From the NCBI GenBank assembly GCA_016713565.1, contig JADJOX010000007.1:310001-374000 (forward strand): a stretch of DNA of 64,000 nt, read 5' to 3'. Source of the DNA: Ignavibacteriota bacterium (GTDB lineage Bacteria > Bacteroidota > Ignavibacteria > Ignavibacteriales > Melioribacteraceae). Position numbers and translations under genes: made by a program. The notes below the pieces were generated by a model, which saw nothing but the letters and a program-made list of their open reading frames with translations, ran no database searches and had not been told where the DNA came from. Numbering within the stretch: position 1 is the stretch's first letter; every line of letters starts with the position of its first letter. This document shows positions 35,375 through 45,260 of the stretch, in pieces.

Positions 35375-36538
35375 TTATATACCTCGGGGAAATCCTTTTC
35401 CAATGCTTGCAGTAGTTGCGCCCCATCCGATTGATAACGTAAATCTTAAGGTATCCGAAAGCGGATGTTGTTCACCATCTTTAAATAAATCTGTAGTTAT
35501 ATAACTGAAATCAAAACCATAAAGATCATAACGGATTCCGGCACCGATTGTCACAAATTTTCTGTTTCCATAACTTGGATCTTCATAAAAGAAACCGGTT
35601 CTTAAAGCAAATTTAAAATCTTCGTCACCGTACCAATATTCTAATCCAAGCGAAGTTACTAAATCTCTTAATTCTGTTTTAAAGTCATCATCAAACCAAG
35701 AAGTAAAAATAGCTTCGTAAAATTCTTTTCTCTGTGAAGCGCTATCGGCTCTATCAACTAAAAGTTTACTTACATCTGTAGTTAATGTTAATGAATTAAA
35801 TTCGTCTTCCATCAATCTAAAAGCTAAACCAAGTCTAAAGTTTGTTGGAATAGGGTCTGCCTGCGATTGATCGATATAATAAATTTTTGGACCAATATTG
35901 CTTAAGTTCATTCCCAAACTGAATTTATTTCCAATATTGCCAATGAGCGGTAATGTAAGATCTGCGGGACGCCACATTGTTGCAATATCAAAACTTATTG
36001 TTGTTGATACTCCTTCACCTTTTTCCTGCGCTGTTGGTTTATCTGAAAGACGGCTGTGAATTACTCTAAAATTCAATCCTAATCCCCAATCAGCATGAAG
36101 CTTTGTAGCATATCCTAAAGTCAATGCTGCATCAAATGATCTGAATTCGCCGAGAGGAGTTGGAGAATCTTCGCCGGTTCTAATGAAAGTTCCGTAATTC
36201 ATAAATGTAATACTAGAAGTGATACTACCGTCAACTTCTTCAACGTATTGTCTGTAAGTTAAATAGTCATAAAATAAATCATCCAATCCAAATTGAGGAA
36301 GCCATTTACTATGAGTAATGCTCGCTTCTGCGCCGGTTAAAAACGCAATTCCTGCGGGGTTCCAAAAGATAGCCGCAGAATTATCTGCAAGTCCGCCGCC
36401 TGATTCACCAACGCCGCCAGCTCTGGAATCCGGTGCAAGCAATAGAAACGGAACTGCCGCTTCTCCTTGAGCATTAATTTCATTTGTAAAAAAGATTAAC
36501 ATTGGCAAAAACGCCAATATTATTAATGATTTTTTCAT
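35375..36538 (-). CDS. PorV/PorQ-family outer-membrane protein (UPF0164-like)
   Basis: 387 residues with a signal peptide, then FLLLAPDSRAGGVGESGGGLADNSAAIFWNPAG spread over the N-terminal region (the DARAGGMGEAGVA..WNPAG pattern of PorV/PorQ), and alternating hydrophobic strands of a beta-barrel to an aromatic C-terminus. PorV links type IX cargo to the attachment complex at the outer membrane. Its position between porU and a sorting-domain cargo supports that role. SD GGAGGT lies eight bases upstream of ATG 36538. It is a barrel of the FadL-like superfamily, and PorV versus PorQ cannot be told apart for certain. Confidence 0.85.
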   Translation of the reverse strand: MKKSLIILAFLPMLIFFTNEINAQGEAAVPFLLLAPDSRAGGVGESGGGLADNSAAIFWNPAGIAFLTGAEASITHSKWLPQFGLDDLFYDYLTYRQYVEEVDGSITSSITFMNYGTFIRTGEDSPTPLGEFRSFDAALTLGYATKLHADWGLGLNFRVIHSRLSDKPTAQEKGEGVSTTISFDIATMWRPADLTLPLIGNIGNKFSLGMNLSNIGPKIYYIDQSQADPIPTNFRLGLAFRLMEDEFNSLTLTTDVSKLLVDRADSASQRKEFYEAIFTSWFDDDFKTELRDLVTSLGLEYWYGDEDFKFALRTGFFYEDPSYGNRKFVTIGAGIRYDLYGFDFSYITTDLFKDGEQHPLSDTLRFTLSIGWGATTASIGKGFPRGI

Positions 36539-36588
36539 TTAAATGTACCTCCAAATTGATAAAAATTTTAAACAAGGTAAACTTAATT

Positions 36589-39500
36589 TTACCTAATAAC
36601 CGCCATTTTTCCAAGAATATTCTCATTATACTTACCATCTATACTTTCAACTATCAGTTTATAAAGATAAGTACCGTTACCGATTTTATTGTTGTCATCG
36701 TCTTTTCCGTCCCACTCCAATTTCACAAATTTGTCTTCCACATTCGACGCATTAATTTCTTTAATTGCTCTTCCGGCAACCGTATAAATTTTAATTTTAA
36801 CATTAACTGCATTACTTAAATTATGCTGAAAAGTAAAATATGTGTTTGAACTAAAAGGATTGGGATAATTGTATACTTCTCTAATAACTAATTTATTTCC
36901 GTCAACAACGGTAAAATTATTTTCTTCTGATGAGAAATTATTAAAAACGTCCCAAGCATTAACTTTAATGCTGTATTCACCAGGTTGCAATGATGAAAAA
37001 TTATAAATTACTTCGCCTGATTTGCCGCCTGAATTCAAATCACCAATAAAATAATTTGTTAGATCAATTGAATTTTGCTCGTCATTATTTAAAACTGCCT
37101 CAAGCTTATGCCCAATTCCCGTGCCGGTTGTATTCAGTCCCGTTTCATCAAATAATTTTATGTGTAATTTAAAATTAGGATTTACTAAATAAGAATTTCC
37201 TTGTTCGTCATCATAAAGTATTTTAATTTCAGGACCTTTTCCATCATTTACATTTGTTGTATCAGTCCCGCCAATAGTTATATTATCTGTATAACCGATT
37301 CCGTCAAACTCATCGTTAAAAAAATATGCGACAATTTTTCCGTTTTTATTTTCGTAAGAAATATCTTTAGGAACAATAAAGCTAGTGGAAAAATCACCGT
37401 TATTTACTGATACTCTGCCTCTAAAAATAACGCCCCCCTGATCTTCCATATCATAATTAATATCTTCAAGATGTATTGTTCTTTTTGAATCAAAAACCGT
37501 TATAATTCCTTCGCCGTCAAAACCTTCTGAAGTTGAATCAACATTAAAGACTTTTCCAGATATATTTACCGAACTTAAAGCAGAAATGTTTATTGTTTGA
37601 GTCAAGTTAGAACCATTTACCGAAGTAATTTTAAGCGGCAGTTTGGGAATATTCAACCTCAATGCAGGATCACAGAAGAGATGATATTTCTCATCATTTG
37701 AATCAAAATTTTCATTTTTTAATCTGTAAAAAGCATTCCCGATTCTTATAGGCAAACCAAGGGAATCTGTTGTATATAACATGTGTGAATAAAATGAAAC
37801 CGCTAGCTGATAATTATTACTTGAGTAAACGGGTCTGTCTGCAGAAATTCCACCAATCATTCCGGCATTTTCCATGAGAATCATTTCTTCAGTTGCGCTC
37901 TGTAAATTAGGGTCATCATATTTTCCAAAATCGCATGTAGCTGCGGTAAGGAAAAATAGTTCTCTATTCTTCAATTGCGGAATTGATACAGCCCTTTCAA
38001 AAACTTGCTCGTGCGCCCAAAGATCCGGACTTCCGTGACCGAAATAATTAAAGATTAATGTCCCGTTATTTATTGCATTAATGATCTCTGTATTACACGT
38101 CGGTTTTCTTCTTCCAAGACCAGTATTAATAGTTTGGAAATTTGACAAGTATATTTTTTTTCTATCAAAACTCTTAGGAATTTTTAATTTTGAAAGACTT
38201 TCAGATTGACCGGTATGCAATGAACCGTCATCTTGAATGCTGCCTTTACTAGAGTTATATCCGGCCAAACCATCATCCGCCAATAAGGTAATTCTATTTC
38301 GCCATAAGCCATAATCAAGATTAGTTTCGTAATCAATAATTTTATCGACAACAATTTTTGCTTCACTTAAATTCGTAGCGCTCAATCTGCCAATTCCCAA
38401 ATCTGCTTTTTTATCATTCCCCGAAATACGAGAATAATAATCATCATACGGAAATGAGTAAATCTCAAAGAGGGATTCAAGCTGTTGATAAGTCGGAATA
38501 AAATTTTTGCCTATTCCTTCAATATTTAAATAATCATAATCACCATCGCCAAAAAGCAAAATATACTCAGGTTTTATTTGCCAATTTTCATAAGCATATT
38601 TTAAAAAATCTCTTATGGCGGTTGGATCTAGAGATCCGCCAGAAAATTCCTTATAAATATCTTCTACATAAACTGTTTTAGAACTTATTGGAAACTGAGC
38701 TTCAATTGATCGGTAATTTTTTAATCTTTCTGCTTGTTCTTTAAATATCAACGGAGAAATAATAATATAATTTGCGCCTAACTGTTCGCCTCTTAAATTA
38801 GTATTTGTTTCTTTTTCACCTTTGTTTGGTATTTTATATTTTCCGGAATGAACCGCAATATATTTTGAACTATAAGCAGAATTTTCCGAATTAGTAAATG
38901 TAAAACTTCCGCCATTTATATCGGCATTAACAATTTTCGGGTTTGAATAATTACTGATGTTTAAAATTTTAAAATCACTTCCGCTGAAATTATTTCCCTG
39001 ATATTGAATATTTCCATCAACTAACTTTGAAAAAAATATTAGACTATTATCAGTCGCCGTTAGATTTTTATAATATTCTATTTCAAAGTAGTCCAAGTGA
39101 CCTTTATCAGAAAGTACAGAAGGAGTAAATGTAAATTTCAAAATTGATTGATTGTTTGGCAAACTACCTTTATAACTGAAAAAATCTCTTTTCAAATTTC
39201 CATATCTGTATTCTTGATCCGATGTTGCTGCACCGGGAATTAATTTTGAATAAACTCTAGTCGAATTTTCATCTATTGTTAGAGAATTTTGCTGTTTTGC
39301 ACCATTTACAAATTGGAAAGTATAATTTATTGTGCTGTCTGAATTCAGTTCATTTAATGTGTTAGTATAAGTTTTAGTTTTACTGCTTGAATTATAATTA
39401 TCTTCTACAAATAGAAGTCCCATACCCATTAAATTTTGTTTATCCAAATCTCTAAATTGGTATGCGATTGTAGAATTTTGTACAAAATCATACTGGCTAG

Positions 39501-40560
39501 AAGAATTACTCTGCGTTGTCATTCTTTTACCCGAACTTCCGCCGTATGTAATCCAATAATAATTTTTATTGGAGTAATAATTTTTATTTCTTGTTATTTT
39601 ATCGGAGATATCGTTGAATTCCCAAAAATCAACACCTCTTCCGTAAAATAAGATATAATCATTGTCACCAAAACTGCCGTCACCTTCTCCACTTACGTAA
39701 ATAGCGTTTTCAACCAAATCTACGGGTCTATTTGTAGTTACAACACTTGGCAGACTGTAACCGCCGTTATTATATATTTTAATAGTTCTTGGATCAATTG
39801 AATTTACAGGAACACCAAGTTCGGAAAGATAAGATTTATCAATTTTATAAATTCCTTCTTCGGGTGCCTCAAATTTATACCATTCGCCTTCGGCTAAAAC
39901 AGAATTTTGAGCTGAAATTTTACTTAAACTTTTTTGGTCACCCCATAATTTTGCGGCATCTTTATTTATTAGAATATCTGCGGCAAATTCAGAAATATTA
40001 TTTCTACTTTTATTGGTATTCGGCGCATAAGTTAATTGGAAAACAACTTTTGTATAAAATTTAATTTCCGAAGCAACAGGATCAAAAAGAACCGGATTGA
40101 TTTTTATATCCTGAACTTGCGCATCTCTAATTTTTCCATAATCACCAAACTCAATTAAATCGGGCTGTTTATAATTTATGTAATCATCAGATTTATTATA
40201 AATGAAATCCGTAATTCCATTATTTTTATCAAAATTCGGAATTGGTTTTAAATTCCCATGAAGAATTTTATAATCCGAACTGATTACTCTTACATTATTA
40301 CCAAGTTCTTGTGGAACTCCCAAAGTAAAAATTCTATTTGGAATTTCCGGCATTCCTTCGGCATTTCCTGAATATGAGCCATTTAATAAAATTGCATTTC
40401 TAAACTGTTCAGAATTTAATTTAGTTAGTGATGTATCAATAAAAATCGGAGAATATTCAATGGTAATAGAGCTTGATGTAGAAGATAAAACCGTAAAGTC
40501 TTTTTGTGCGGAAACAAATGCAGAAAAAAATAGGAACCCTATTGCAAAGTATTTGTACAC
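36589..40560 (-). CDS. porU: PorU-like type IX secretion sortase (C25 peptidase)
   Basis: 1323 residues from GTG 40560 (SD GGAG upstream) with signal peptide. The gingipain-like C25 catalytic domain shows NYFGHGSPDLWAHE (His about 842) and LTAATCDFG (Cys about 875), the Cys-His dyad of PorU, preceded by ILLFGDGDYDY and the DDYYSRISG segment. The C-terminus has Ig-like and FlgD/sorting-domain-like sequence: NYPNPFSSNTYF, KIYTVAGRAI and NGTYLYKLIV. PorU cleaves the sorting domain of T9SS cargo and attaches the product to anionic LPS. PorU genes next to porV are common in the phylum. Whether this is the housekeeping PorU or a paralogous C25 cargo is inferred from the adjacent PorV-like gene and the length. 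Confidence 0.82.
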   Translation of the reverse strand: MYKYFAIGFLFFSAFVSAQKDFTVLSSTSSSITIEYSPIFIDTSLTKLNSEQFRNAILLNGSYSGNAEGMPEIPNRIFTLGVPQELGNNVRVISSDYKILHGNLKPIPNFDKNNGITDFIYNKSDDYINYKQPDLIEFGDYGKIRDAQVQDIKINPVLFDPVASEIKFYTKVVFQLTYAPNTNKSRNNISEFAADILINKDAAKLWGDQKSLSKISAQNSVLAEGEWYKFEAPEEGIYKIDKSYLSELGVPVNSIDPRTIKIYNNGGYSLPSVVTTNRPVDLVENAIYVSGEGDGSFGDNDYILFYGRGVDFWEFNDISDKITRNKNYYSNKNYYWITYGGSSGKRMTTQSNSSSQYDFVQNSTIAYQFRDLDKQNLMGMGLLFVEDNYNSSSKTKTYTNTLNELNSDSTINYTFQFVNGAKQQNSLTIDENSTRVYSKLIPGAATSDQEYRYGNLKRDFFSYKGSLPNNQSILKFTFTPSVLSDKGHLDYFEIEYYKNLTATDNSLIFFSKLVDGNIQYQGNNFSGSDFKILNISNYSNPKIVNADINGGSFTFTNSENSAYSSKYIAVHSGKYKIPNKGEKETNTNLRGEQLGANYIIISPLIFKEQAERLKNYRSIEAQFPISSKTVYVEDIYKEFSGGSLDPTAIRDFLKYAYENWQIKPEYILLFGDGDYDYLNIEGIGKNFIPTYQQLESLFEIYSFPYDDYYSRISGNDKKADLGIGRLSATNLSEAKIVVDKIIDYETNLDYGLWRNRITLLADDGLAGYNSSKGSIQDDGSLHTGQSESLSKLKIPKSFDRKKIYLSNFQTINTGLGRRKPTCNTEIINAINNGTLIFNYFGHGSPDLWAHEQVFERAVSIPQLKNRELFFLTAATCDFGKYDDPNLQSATEEMILMENAGMIGGISADRPVYSSNNYQLAVSFYSHMLYTTDSLGLPIRIGNAFYRLKNENFDSNDEKYHLFCDPALRLNIPKLPLKITSVNGSNLTQTINISALSSVNISGKVFNVDSTSEGFDGEGIITVFDSKRTIHLEDINYDMEDQGGVIFRGRVSVNNGDFSTSFIVPKDISYENKNGKIVAYFFNDEFDGIGYTDNITIGGTDTTNVNDGKGPEIKILYDDEQGNSYLVNPNFKLHIKLFDETGLNTTGTGIGHKLEAVLNNDEQNSIDLTNYFIGDLNSGGKSGEVIYNFSSLQPGEYSIKVNAWDVFNNFSSEENNFTVVDGNKLVIREVYNYPNPFSSNTYFTFQHNLSNAVNVKIKIYTVAGRAIKEINASNVEDKFVKLEWDGKDDDNNKIGNGTYLYKLIVESIDGKYNENILGKMAVIR

Positions 40561-40814
40561 TAACTGATCTCCAAAATAATTAAGTTTAAAAATAAAAAAA
40601 TCTTAGGTAATTAATTATTTGTAAAATTCAAATGGTAACAAATACTCTATAGATTTCCTTTTCTATACATTCTAAATATTTAATGGGACAAATTAGAAAA
40701 CTTTGGACCAAATTGTCAAGTCAAATTCTTAATTAATAAAACTTGAAAAATGCACAATTCCCAAGATATTTTCGATACAAAGTAAATAAAATTAAATTAA
40801 AAATTAGTGCAAAA

Positions 40815-41378
40815 TTAAAGACCTAAATCATTTTTAATACTCTTCATTGCGTTTATACAGAATAATATGTGCTCATCCAGGGGGATATTAAGGTCTTCTG
40901 CGCCTTTTATTATGTCTTCTCTACTTACAGCTTTTGCAAAAGCCTTATCTTTCATTTTCTTTTTAACTGAACTCACTTCAACTTCTTCAATATTTTTATT
41001 TGGTCTAACTAAAGTTACAGCCGTTATAAATCCCGATAACTCATCACACGCAAATAGCGTTTTTTCGAGTAAAGTTTCACGTTTTAAACCAGCATGATCA
41101 GCATGAGACATTATTGCTCGTCTAAAGCTTTCTGAAAATCCTTTTTCTTTTAGAATTTTTTCACCTTGAAATGGATGGTCATCCATTGTTGGGTATTTTT
41201 CATAATCGAAATCGTGTAAAAGCGCCGCGTTTCCCCAAAACTCAACGTCTTCATTGAACTTTTTAGCATATTCCTTTACGCAGACTTCCACCGAATATGC
41301 GTGTTTAAGCAAACTTTCGTTTTTAGTATATTCTTTTAACAACTTTAAACATAATTCACGATTTCGCTCCATTTTCAT
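40815..41378 (-). CDS. HD-domain phosphohydrolase
   Basis: 187 residues. The HD metal site is ALLHDFDYEKYP (about 53-64), preceded by a His in LLKHAYSVEV and followed by MSHADHAG and ACDELSGFI, giving the H...HD...H...D series of the HDIG/YqeK-like family. Members hydrolyse nucleotides or phosphate esters. No regulatory domain is attached. The ATG at 41378 overlaps the nth stop by four bases (41375-41378), so it is co-translated with the DNA-repair gene. Substrate unknown. Confidence 0.82.
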   Translation of the reverse strand: MKMERNRELCLKLLKEYTKNESLLKHAYSVEVCVKEYAKKFNEDVEFWGNAALLHDFDYEKYPTMDDHPFQGEKILKEKGFSESFRRAIMSHADHAGLKRETLLEKTLFACDELSGFITAVTLVRPNKNIEEVEVSSVKKKMKDKAFAKAVSREDIIKGAEDLNIPLDEHILFCINAMKSIKNDLGL

Positions 41379-42016
41379 CCTCTTTTTAATTTTGAACTAA
41401 CGCAGTATTTTTCAACAACGCAATTTTCACATTTTGGTCTGTTCGCGACACATATTTTTCTTCCATGGTTAATAAACCAGTGAGTAGAATTTATCCAATC
41501 TTCTTTCGGTAAAAGTTCCTTAAGCTTCATTTCAATAATTTCCGGATTTTTAGAATTTACAATTCCCAATAAATTTGAAATTCTATTTACGTGAGTATCA
41601 ACCGCAATTGCCGGAATTTGAAATGCGTGTCCGGAAACAACTGAAGCGGTTTTTCTTCCAACGCCGGGAAGTTTAATCAATTCATCAAATTTATCTGGCA
41701 CTTTTGAATTGTATTTTTCTACCAATATTTTGCAGCAATTTATTATACTTTTTGTCTTTTGTTTATAAAATCCAGTTGAAAAAATCAATTTTTCCAATTC
41801 ATTTTGATCTGCGGCGGCAAATTCTTCCGCAGTTTTATAATTTTTAAATAGATCTTTTGTTACGATATTAACTCTTGCATCCGTGCATTGCGCGCTTAAA
41901 ATTGTCGCTATTAGCAATTCCAAAGGATTGGTAAATTCTAGCTTCGGTTTAGTATTTGGATATTCTTTTTTTAATATCTCAAATATTTTATTTATTCTCT
42001 TAGATTCGTTAAGCAT
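41375..42016 (-). CDS. nth: Endonuclease III
   Basis: 213 residues. The helix-hairpin-helix is LPGVGRKTASVV with the catalytic Lys, followed by VDTHVNRI with the catalytic Asp. The iron-sulfur loop at the end reads CVANRPKCENCVVEKYC, i.e. C-x6-C-x2-C-x5-C as in E. coli Nth. The enzyme removes oxidised pyrimidines and cuts the abasic site in base excision repair. It precedes an HD hydrolase gene with a 4-base overlap. Diverges from the NHL gene at 42080. Confidence 0.95.
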   Translation of the reverse strand: MLNESKRINKIFEILKKEYPNTKPKLEFTNPLELLIATILSAQCTDARVNIVTKDLFKNYKTAEEFAAADQNELEKLIFSTGFYKQKTKSIINCCKILVEKYNSKVPDKFDELIKLPGVGRKTASVVSGHAFQIPAIAVDTHVNRISNLLGIVNSKNPEIIEMKLKELLPKEDWINSTHWFINHGRKICVANRPKCENCVVEKYCVSSKLKRG

Positions 42017-42079
42017 TAATTTATTTTCCGTAAATAATATTCACTTTTCTAAAAATAACATTTTACCTAATTTTATTTT

Positions 42080-42916
42080 ATGAAAATTCTTTTAGCAATA
42101 TTCGTTATACCATCCATTATTATTTCACAATCTTTACAGTTTGTAAACGATTTCGGAAATTTTGAAAATGCGACTTCATTTGATATCGATTTATCTCAAA
42201 ACTTTTACATTTCAGATGATAGAACAAATAATATAATTAAAATTGATTCTAATGGAAACCAACTTAACAGCATTGGTGGTTACGGCTGGGAACCTTCTAC
42301 TTTCGATGAACCAATTGATATTGTTACAAATACGCTCAGTTTGTACGTTGCGGATAAAAATAATCACAGAATTCAGCGTTTTGATAAAGATCTTAATTTC
42401 CTATCGGAATATTCGGGAACAAATTCCAATAATGAAATTATGTTTGGTTATCCCATCTGTATTAACATTTCCAATATCGGTGATTTATACATTTTGGATT
42501 CTGATAATAATAAAATTCTAAAATTTAATTTAAACGGAGAATTTCTGCAGGAAATTGGCGGAAATGATGCCGGAATTGTTGCAATAAATAATCCCAAAAG
42601 TTTTGCAATTGATAATTCCAACAATATAATTGTTTTGGATGAAGCTTATATAAAAGTATTCGATCAATATGGGAATGATCTTTTTTACTTTAAGACAAAC
42701 GGCATTGTAAATAAACTAAAATTCAGTTCGGGCTTACTGATTTTCTTAAATGAAAATGAAATTAAATTATTTGATCTAATTAATAGAAAAATGATAAGCG
42801 AATTTTCTAATCTTCCTAATTTTGACAAAGATAAAATTGTCGATGCTGAAATTGTAGCGGATAATTTATTCGTACTTACGCAAAACCGAATTTTAAAATA
42901 TTTCATCATAAAATAG
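42080..42916 (+). CDS. NHL-repeat beta-propeller protein, exported
   Basis: 278 residues with a signal peptide (KILLAIFVIPSIIISQ). About six repeats of the NHL pattern follow, for example NFYISDDRTNNIIKID, LYVADKNNHRIQRFD, LYILDSDNNKILKFN and IIVLDEAYIKVFD. The blades suggest a six-bladed propeller in the periplasm or on the cell surface, which would bind protein or ligand rather than catalyse. It heads a plus-strand group of four genes; the next gene starts three bases after its stop. No specific partner can be read. Confidence 0.85.
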   Translation: MKILLAIFVIPSIIISQSLQFVNDFGNFENATSFDIDLSQNFYISDDRTNNIIKIDSNGNQLNSIGGYGWEPSTFDEPIDIVTNTLSLYVADKNNHRIQRFDKDLNFLSEYSGTNSNNEIMFGYPICINISNIGDLYILDSDNNKILKFNLNGEFLQEIGGNDAGIVAINNPKSFAIDNSNNIIVLDEAYIKVFDQYGNDLFYFKTNGIVNKLKFSSGLLIFLNENEIKLFDLINRKMISEFSNLPNFDKDKIVDAEIVADNLFVLTQNRILKYFIIK

Positions 42917-42918
42917 AT

Positions 42919-43380
42919 TTGCAATTTAAAAACCAAAATTCAATAAATCTAATTTTATTCCTTATAATTTTACTTTGGTGTATTGGAATTTTTTCTGAAT
43001 ATTTAATAAATATATTTCCAACAATTTTTTATGTTTTTCCATTTTTAAAATATAACTATTCGATTGTTTGTCATACACAACCGGAAAAGCTTATAAATTA
43101 TTTTGGATTTCACACGTTGGTTTGCGCAAGATGTACTGGGATTTACATCGGATCTTTAATAAGCATAATTTTAGTAATTCTTGGTTTTAAAAAGAACGTT
43201 TCAACAAAAACTTTAATATATTTTTCATTACCGTTGTTTCTTGATGTATTTTTTACTTCATTTAGCTTTTATCAATACTTGCCTTTTATCGCATTTGTGA
43301 GCGGCTTACTTTTAGGTTCAGTCGGATTTTCATATATTCACAAACAAATTTTAGTTTTATTCAGTAAAGAAAAGGAATAA
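42919..43380 (+). CDS. DUF2085-like integral membrane protein
   Basis: 153 residues from a TTG start two bases past the previous stop. The conserved motif IVCHTQPEKLINYFGFHTLVCARCTG is spread over about 26 residues and shows the Cys-His plus CxRCTG pattern of DUF2085 proteins. Four hydrophobic segments are visible (about 8-28, 72-90, 100-115 and 120-140). The Cys/His placement suggests metal or redox chemistry at the membrane, but no function is established. Confidence 0.75.
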   Translation: MQFKNQNSINLILFLIILLWCIGIFSEYLINIFPTIFYVFPFLKYNYSIVCHTQPEKLINYFGFHTLVCARCTGIYIGSLISIILVILGFKKNVSTKTLIYFSLPLFLDVFFTSFSFYQYLPFIAFVSGLLLGSVGFSYIHKQILVLFSKEKE

Positions 43381-43382
43381 TT

Positions 43383-43892
43383 TTGAAAAAATATTTACCG
43401 GCTTTAGTTACGGGATTTTCTGCTGGAGTTTTACACGTGGTTCCGATTGCAAAATCTTTAACGTGTTGTTTAATTGTACCGATTGCAGCTTTCATTTCAA
43501 TAACACTTGCGGCAAAATCTGAAAATATTTTGGGGAATTTCAGTATAAAGCGCGGAGCGTATTTAGGATTTTTAACCGGAATTTTTGCGGCTTTCTTCGG
43601 AAGTTTTTTTGATATTTTTATAACATTTTTAACTAAAAATAACGACATTCTAAATGCTTTCGGTGAGTTGAGCAATATGGTTGATAATTTTCCGGTTACA
43701 CAAGAAATTAAAAATGAAGTTTTATCTTTACTACAAAATGTTGCCGATTCAATTAGACAAAAAGGTTTTTCATCAATTTATGCATTTTCAATTATTATAA
43801 ATAACTTTATCGTCGATTCTGTTTTCGGATTGATAGGCGGATTGGTTGGAACAAAATTTTTTAATTCAAAGAATTCAGGAGTGCAATTATGA
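43383..43892 (+). CDS. Membrane protein of unknown function
   Basis: 169 residues starting with TTG (LKKYLPALVTGF). Four hydrophobic stretches (about 8-25, 30-45, 58-85 and 130-155) place it in the inner membrane. It has GFSAGVLHVVPIAKSLTCC near the N-terminus, with a Cys pair, and a long amphipathic helix before the last segment. It resembles small DUF4199-type proteins only loosely. It overlaps the following gene by four bases and lies in the NHL-DUF2085 group. Confidence 0.6.
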   Translation: MKKYLPALVTGFSAGVLHVVPIAKSLTCCLIVPIAAFISITLAAKSENILGNFSIKRGAYLGFLTGIFAAFFGSFFDIFITFLTKNNDILNAFGELSNMVDNFPVTQEIKNEVLSLLQNVADSIRQKGFSSIYAFSIIINNFIVDSVFGLIGGLVGTKFFNSKNSGVQL

Positions 43893-44188
43893 TTATTGTT
43901 TTCATTTTTTTATTGCACATAATTTTCACCATTTACATTTTTATAAATAAGTTAAAGACAGAATCATTAAGTTCGGCGTTAATAAATTTAGCTTTTATAA
44001 TAATATTTTTCAGTATTGGATGGTCGCTTGCAACTATGCTGATTAAGATATTTATTGACGCTGAAGGTTTTGGTAAATTCTTTGACAGAGATACTATAGC
44101 TTTGACGATTTTATCCGTTGCGGAATATTTCTTCTATAAATTTTACTACAAAGATTTAAAATCTATCTCAAGCGGAAAGGGAAAATAA
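43889..44188 (+). CDS. Small membrane protein of unknown function
   Basis: 99 residues with three hydrophobic helices (about 1-20, 32-58 and 72-90). No motif is recognisable. Its ATG overlaps the previous stop (ATGA). Its 3' end runs 26 bases into the 3' end of the convergent tonB-like gene, which is unusual and argues that the frame is real only up to that region or that the ends truly overlap. It is probably a subunit or accessory of the neighbouring membrane proteins; no more can be said. Confidence 0.6.
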   Translation: MIIVFIFLLHIIFTIYIFINKLKTESLSSALINLAFIIIFFSIGWSLATMLIKIFIDAEGFGKFFDRDTIALTILSVAEYFFYKFYYKDLKSISSGKGK

Positions 44189-44852
44189 TAACCGCGGTTT
44201 GTTCAACATTTTTTGCTCTTTCCGGTAAAGGTTCAAAGCGCCACTGCCTTAATGAATTTATTGCTGCCAATTCAAGCTTTGTATCCGCTTTGATGAGTGG
44301 TAAGATTTTGCCTACACTTCCATCTGATAAAATTGTAAATCTCAATTTAACATCTATTTCTTTTGAAACACCTTCCGGATAAGGCGGAAGCGAATAACTA
44401 TAAATCTTTCTTTTCCCTTTTCCTCCAAAGTCTATTTCAAATCCAAAATTAGCGTTACCTTCTCCCGTTTCATCTTTACCGTTTCCCGCTTCTTCTTCTA
44501 CGGTCTCAATCGGCTCAACTTCCTCTGGTTTGGTAACTTTATCACTTTTCTTTTTATCAGAACCTATAACAACGTCATTAGTTTCATCGGGATTAACAAC
44601 CTTTGGCAATTCAACTTCTTTAACTTCTTCTTTTTTAATTTCTTTTTGTTCTTCGGGTTCTTTGGTTTGTTTCTCCTGAGTAGGATTCTCAGCCAAAACT
44701 CCTGCCGAACTTAAATTACCTATAGAGCCAAATCCAATGGTTACAAACTCCTCTTCTTCCGGTTCAAGATTGATTTTTATTAAAAACAAAATCAATAACA
44801 GAATTAGATGAAAGGCTACAGACATTAAATATGGATAATTTCTTTTTTTCAA
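44163..44852 (-). CDS. tonB: TonB-like energy transducer
   Basis: 229 residues. A single N-terminal membrane anchor (about 8-28), then a Pro/Glu/Lys-rich periplasmic spacer (KEPEEQKEIKKEEVKE, EEVEPIETVEEE) and a C-terminal TonB domain from about 150 (YSLPPYPEGV, LRFTILSDGSVG, AAINSLRQWRFEPL). The spacer is acidic-basic instead of the usual Pro-Lys repeats. It transmits proton-motive energy from ExbB-ExbD to outer-membrane proteins. It follows exbD with a 4-base overlap and ends the operon that begins at 52235. Confidence 0.9.
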   Translation of the reverse strand: MKKRNYPYLMSVAFHLILLLILFLIKINLEPEEEEFVTIGFGSIGNLSSAGVLAENPTQEKQTKEPEEQKEIKKEEVKEVELPKVVNPDETNDVVIGSDKKKSDKVTKPEEVEPIETVEEEAGNGKDETGEGNANFGFEIDFGGKGKRKIYSYSLPPYPEGVSKEIDVKLRFTILSDGSVGKILPLIKADTKLELAAINSLRQWRFEPLPERAKNVEQTAVIIFPFRLR

Positions 44853-45253
44853 AATGACTGCTTCTCGGTTTCAATTGTAAATTTTTCTATTCCAACTGCT
44901 TTAGCCGCGTCTATTACTTGAATAACAAGATCAATATCAACTGATTTATCCGCACGGATTACTAAATTATTTTCCGTTATATCCTGCATCAAATTGCCTA
45001 ATTTTAACGCAAGTGATGACAAATCTGTTTTTTCACTACCAACATATACTTCTTTCTCTTCAGTAATGGATACAATTAGTTTTGTGGGCATACTTTGTTC
45101 GTTCATTTTAGATGCCGGCAATTTTACTTTTACTCCGGTTTGAATTACAAATTGCGAAGAAAGCAAAAAGAAAATCAACAATAGAAATACAATATCCGTC
45201 AACGATGAAAAGTTGAATGCACTTAATGGTTTTTCTTTTGTTTCAAATTTCAT
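44849..45253 (-). CDS. exbD: ExbD/TolR-like biopolymer transport protein
   Basis: 134 residues with the family N-terminus: LTDIVFLLLIFFLLSSQF is the membrane helix carrying the conserved proton-path Asp (about residue 18). A short periplasmic domain follows with KLPAS and VIRADKSVDIDLVIQVIDAAKA. It forms the motor with ExbB. The SD is close and the gap to exbB is 7 bases, with a 4-base overlap to tonB. This is the usual exbB-exbD-tonB gene order. Confidence 0.93.
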   Translation of the reverse strand: MKFETKEKPLSAFNFSSLTDIVFLLLIFFLLSSQFVIQTGVKVKLPASKMNEQSMPTKLIVSITEEKEVYVGSEKTDLSSLALKLGNLMQDITENNLVIRADKSVDIDLVIQVIDAAKAVGIEKFTIETEKQSF

Positions 45254-45260
45254 TTTAAGC

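Noticed and set aside
44163..44188. Possibility that the 43889-44188 frame is spurious because it overlaps the tonB-like gene
   Set aside because: It is coupled by ATGA to the preceding gene, encodes plausible membrane helices and only its last nine codons overlap, so it is kept with moderate confidence.
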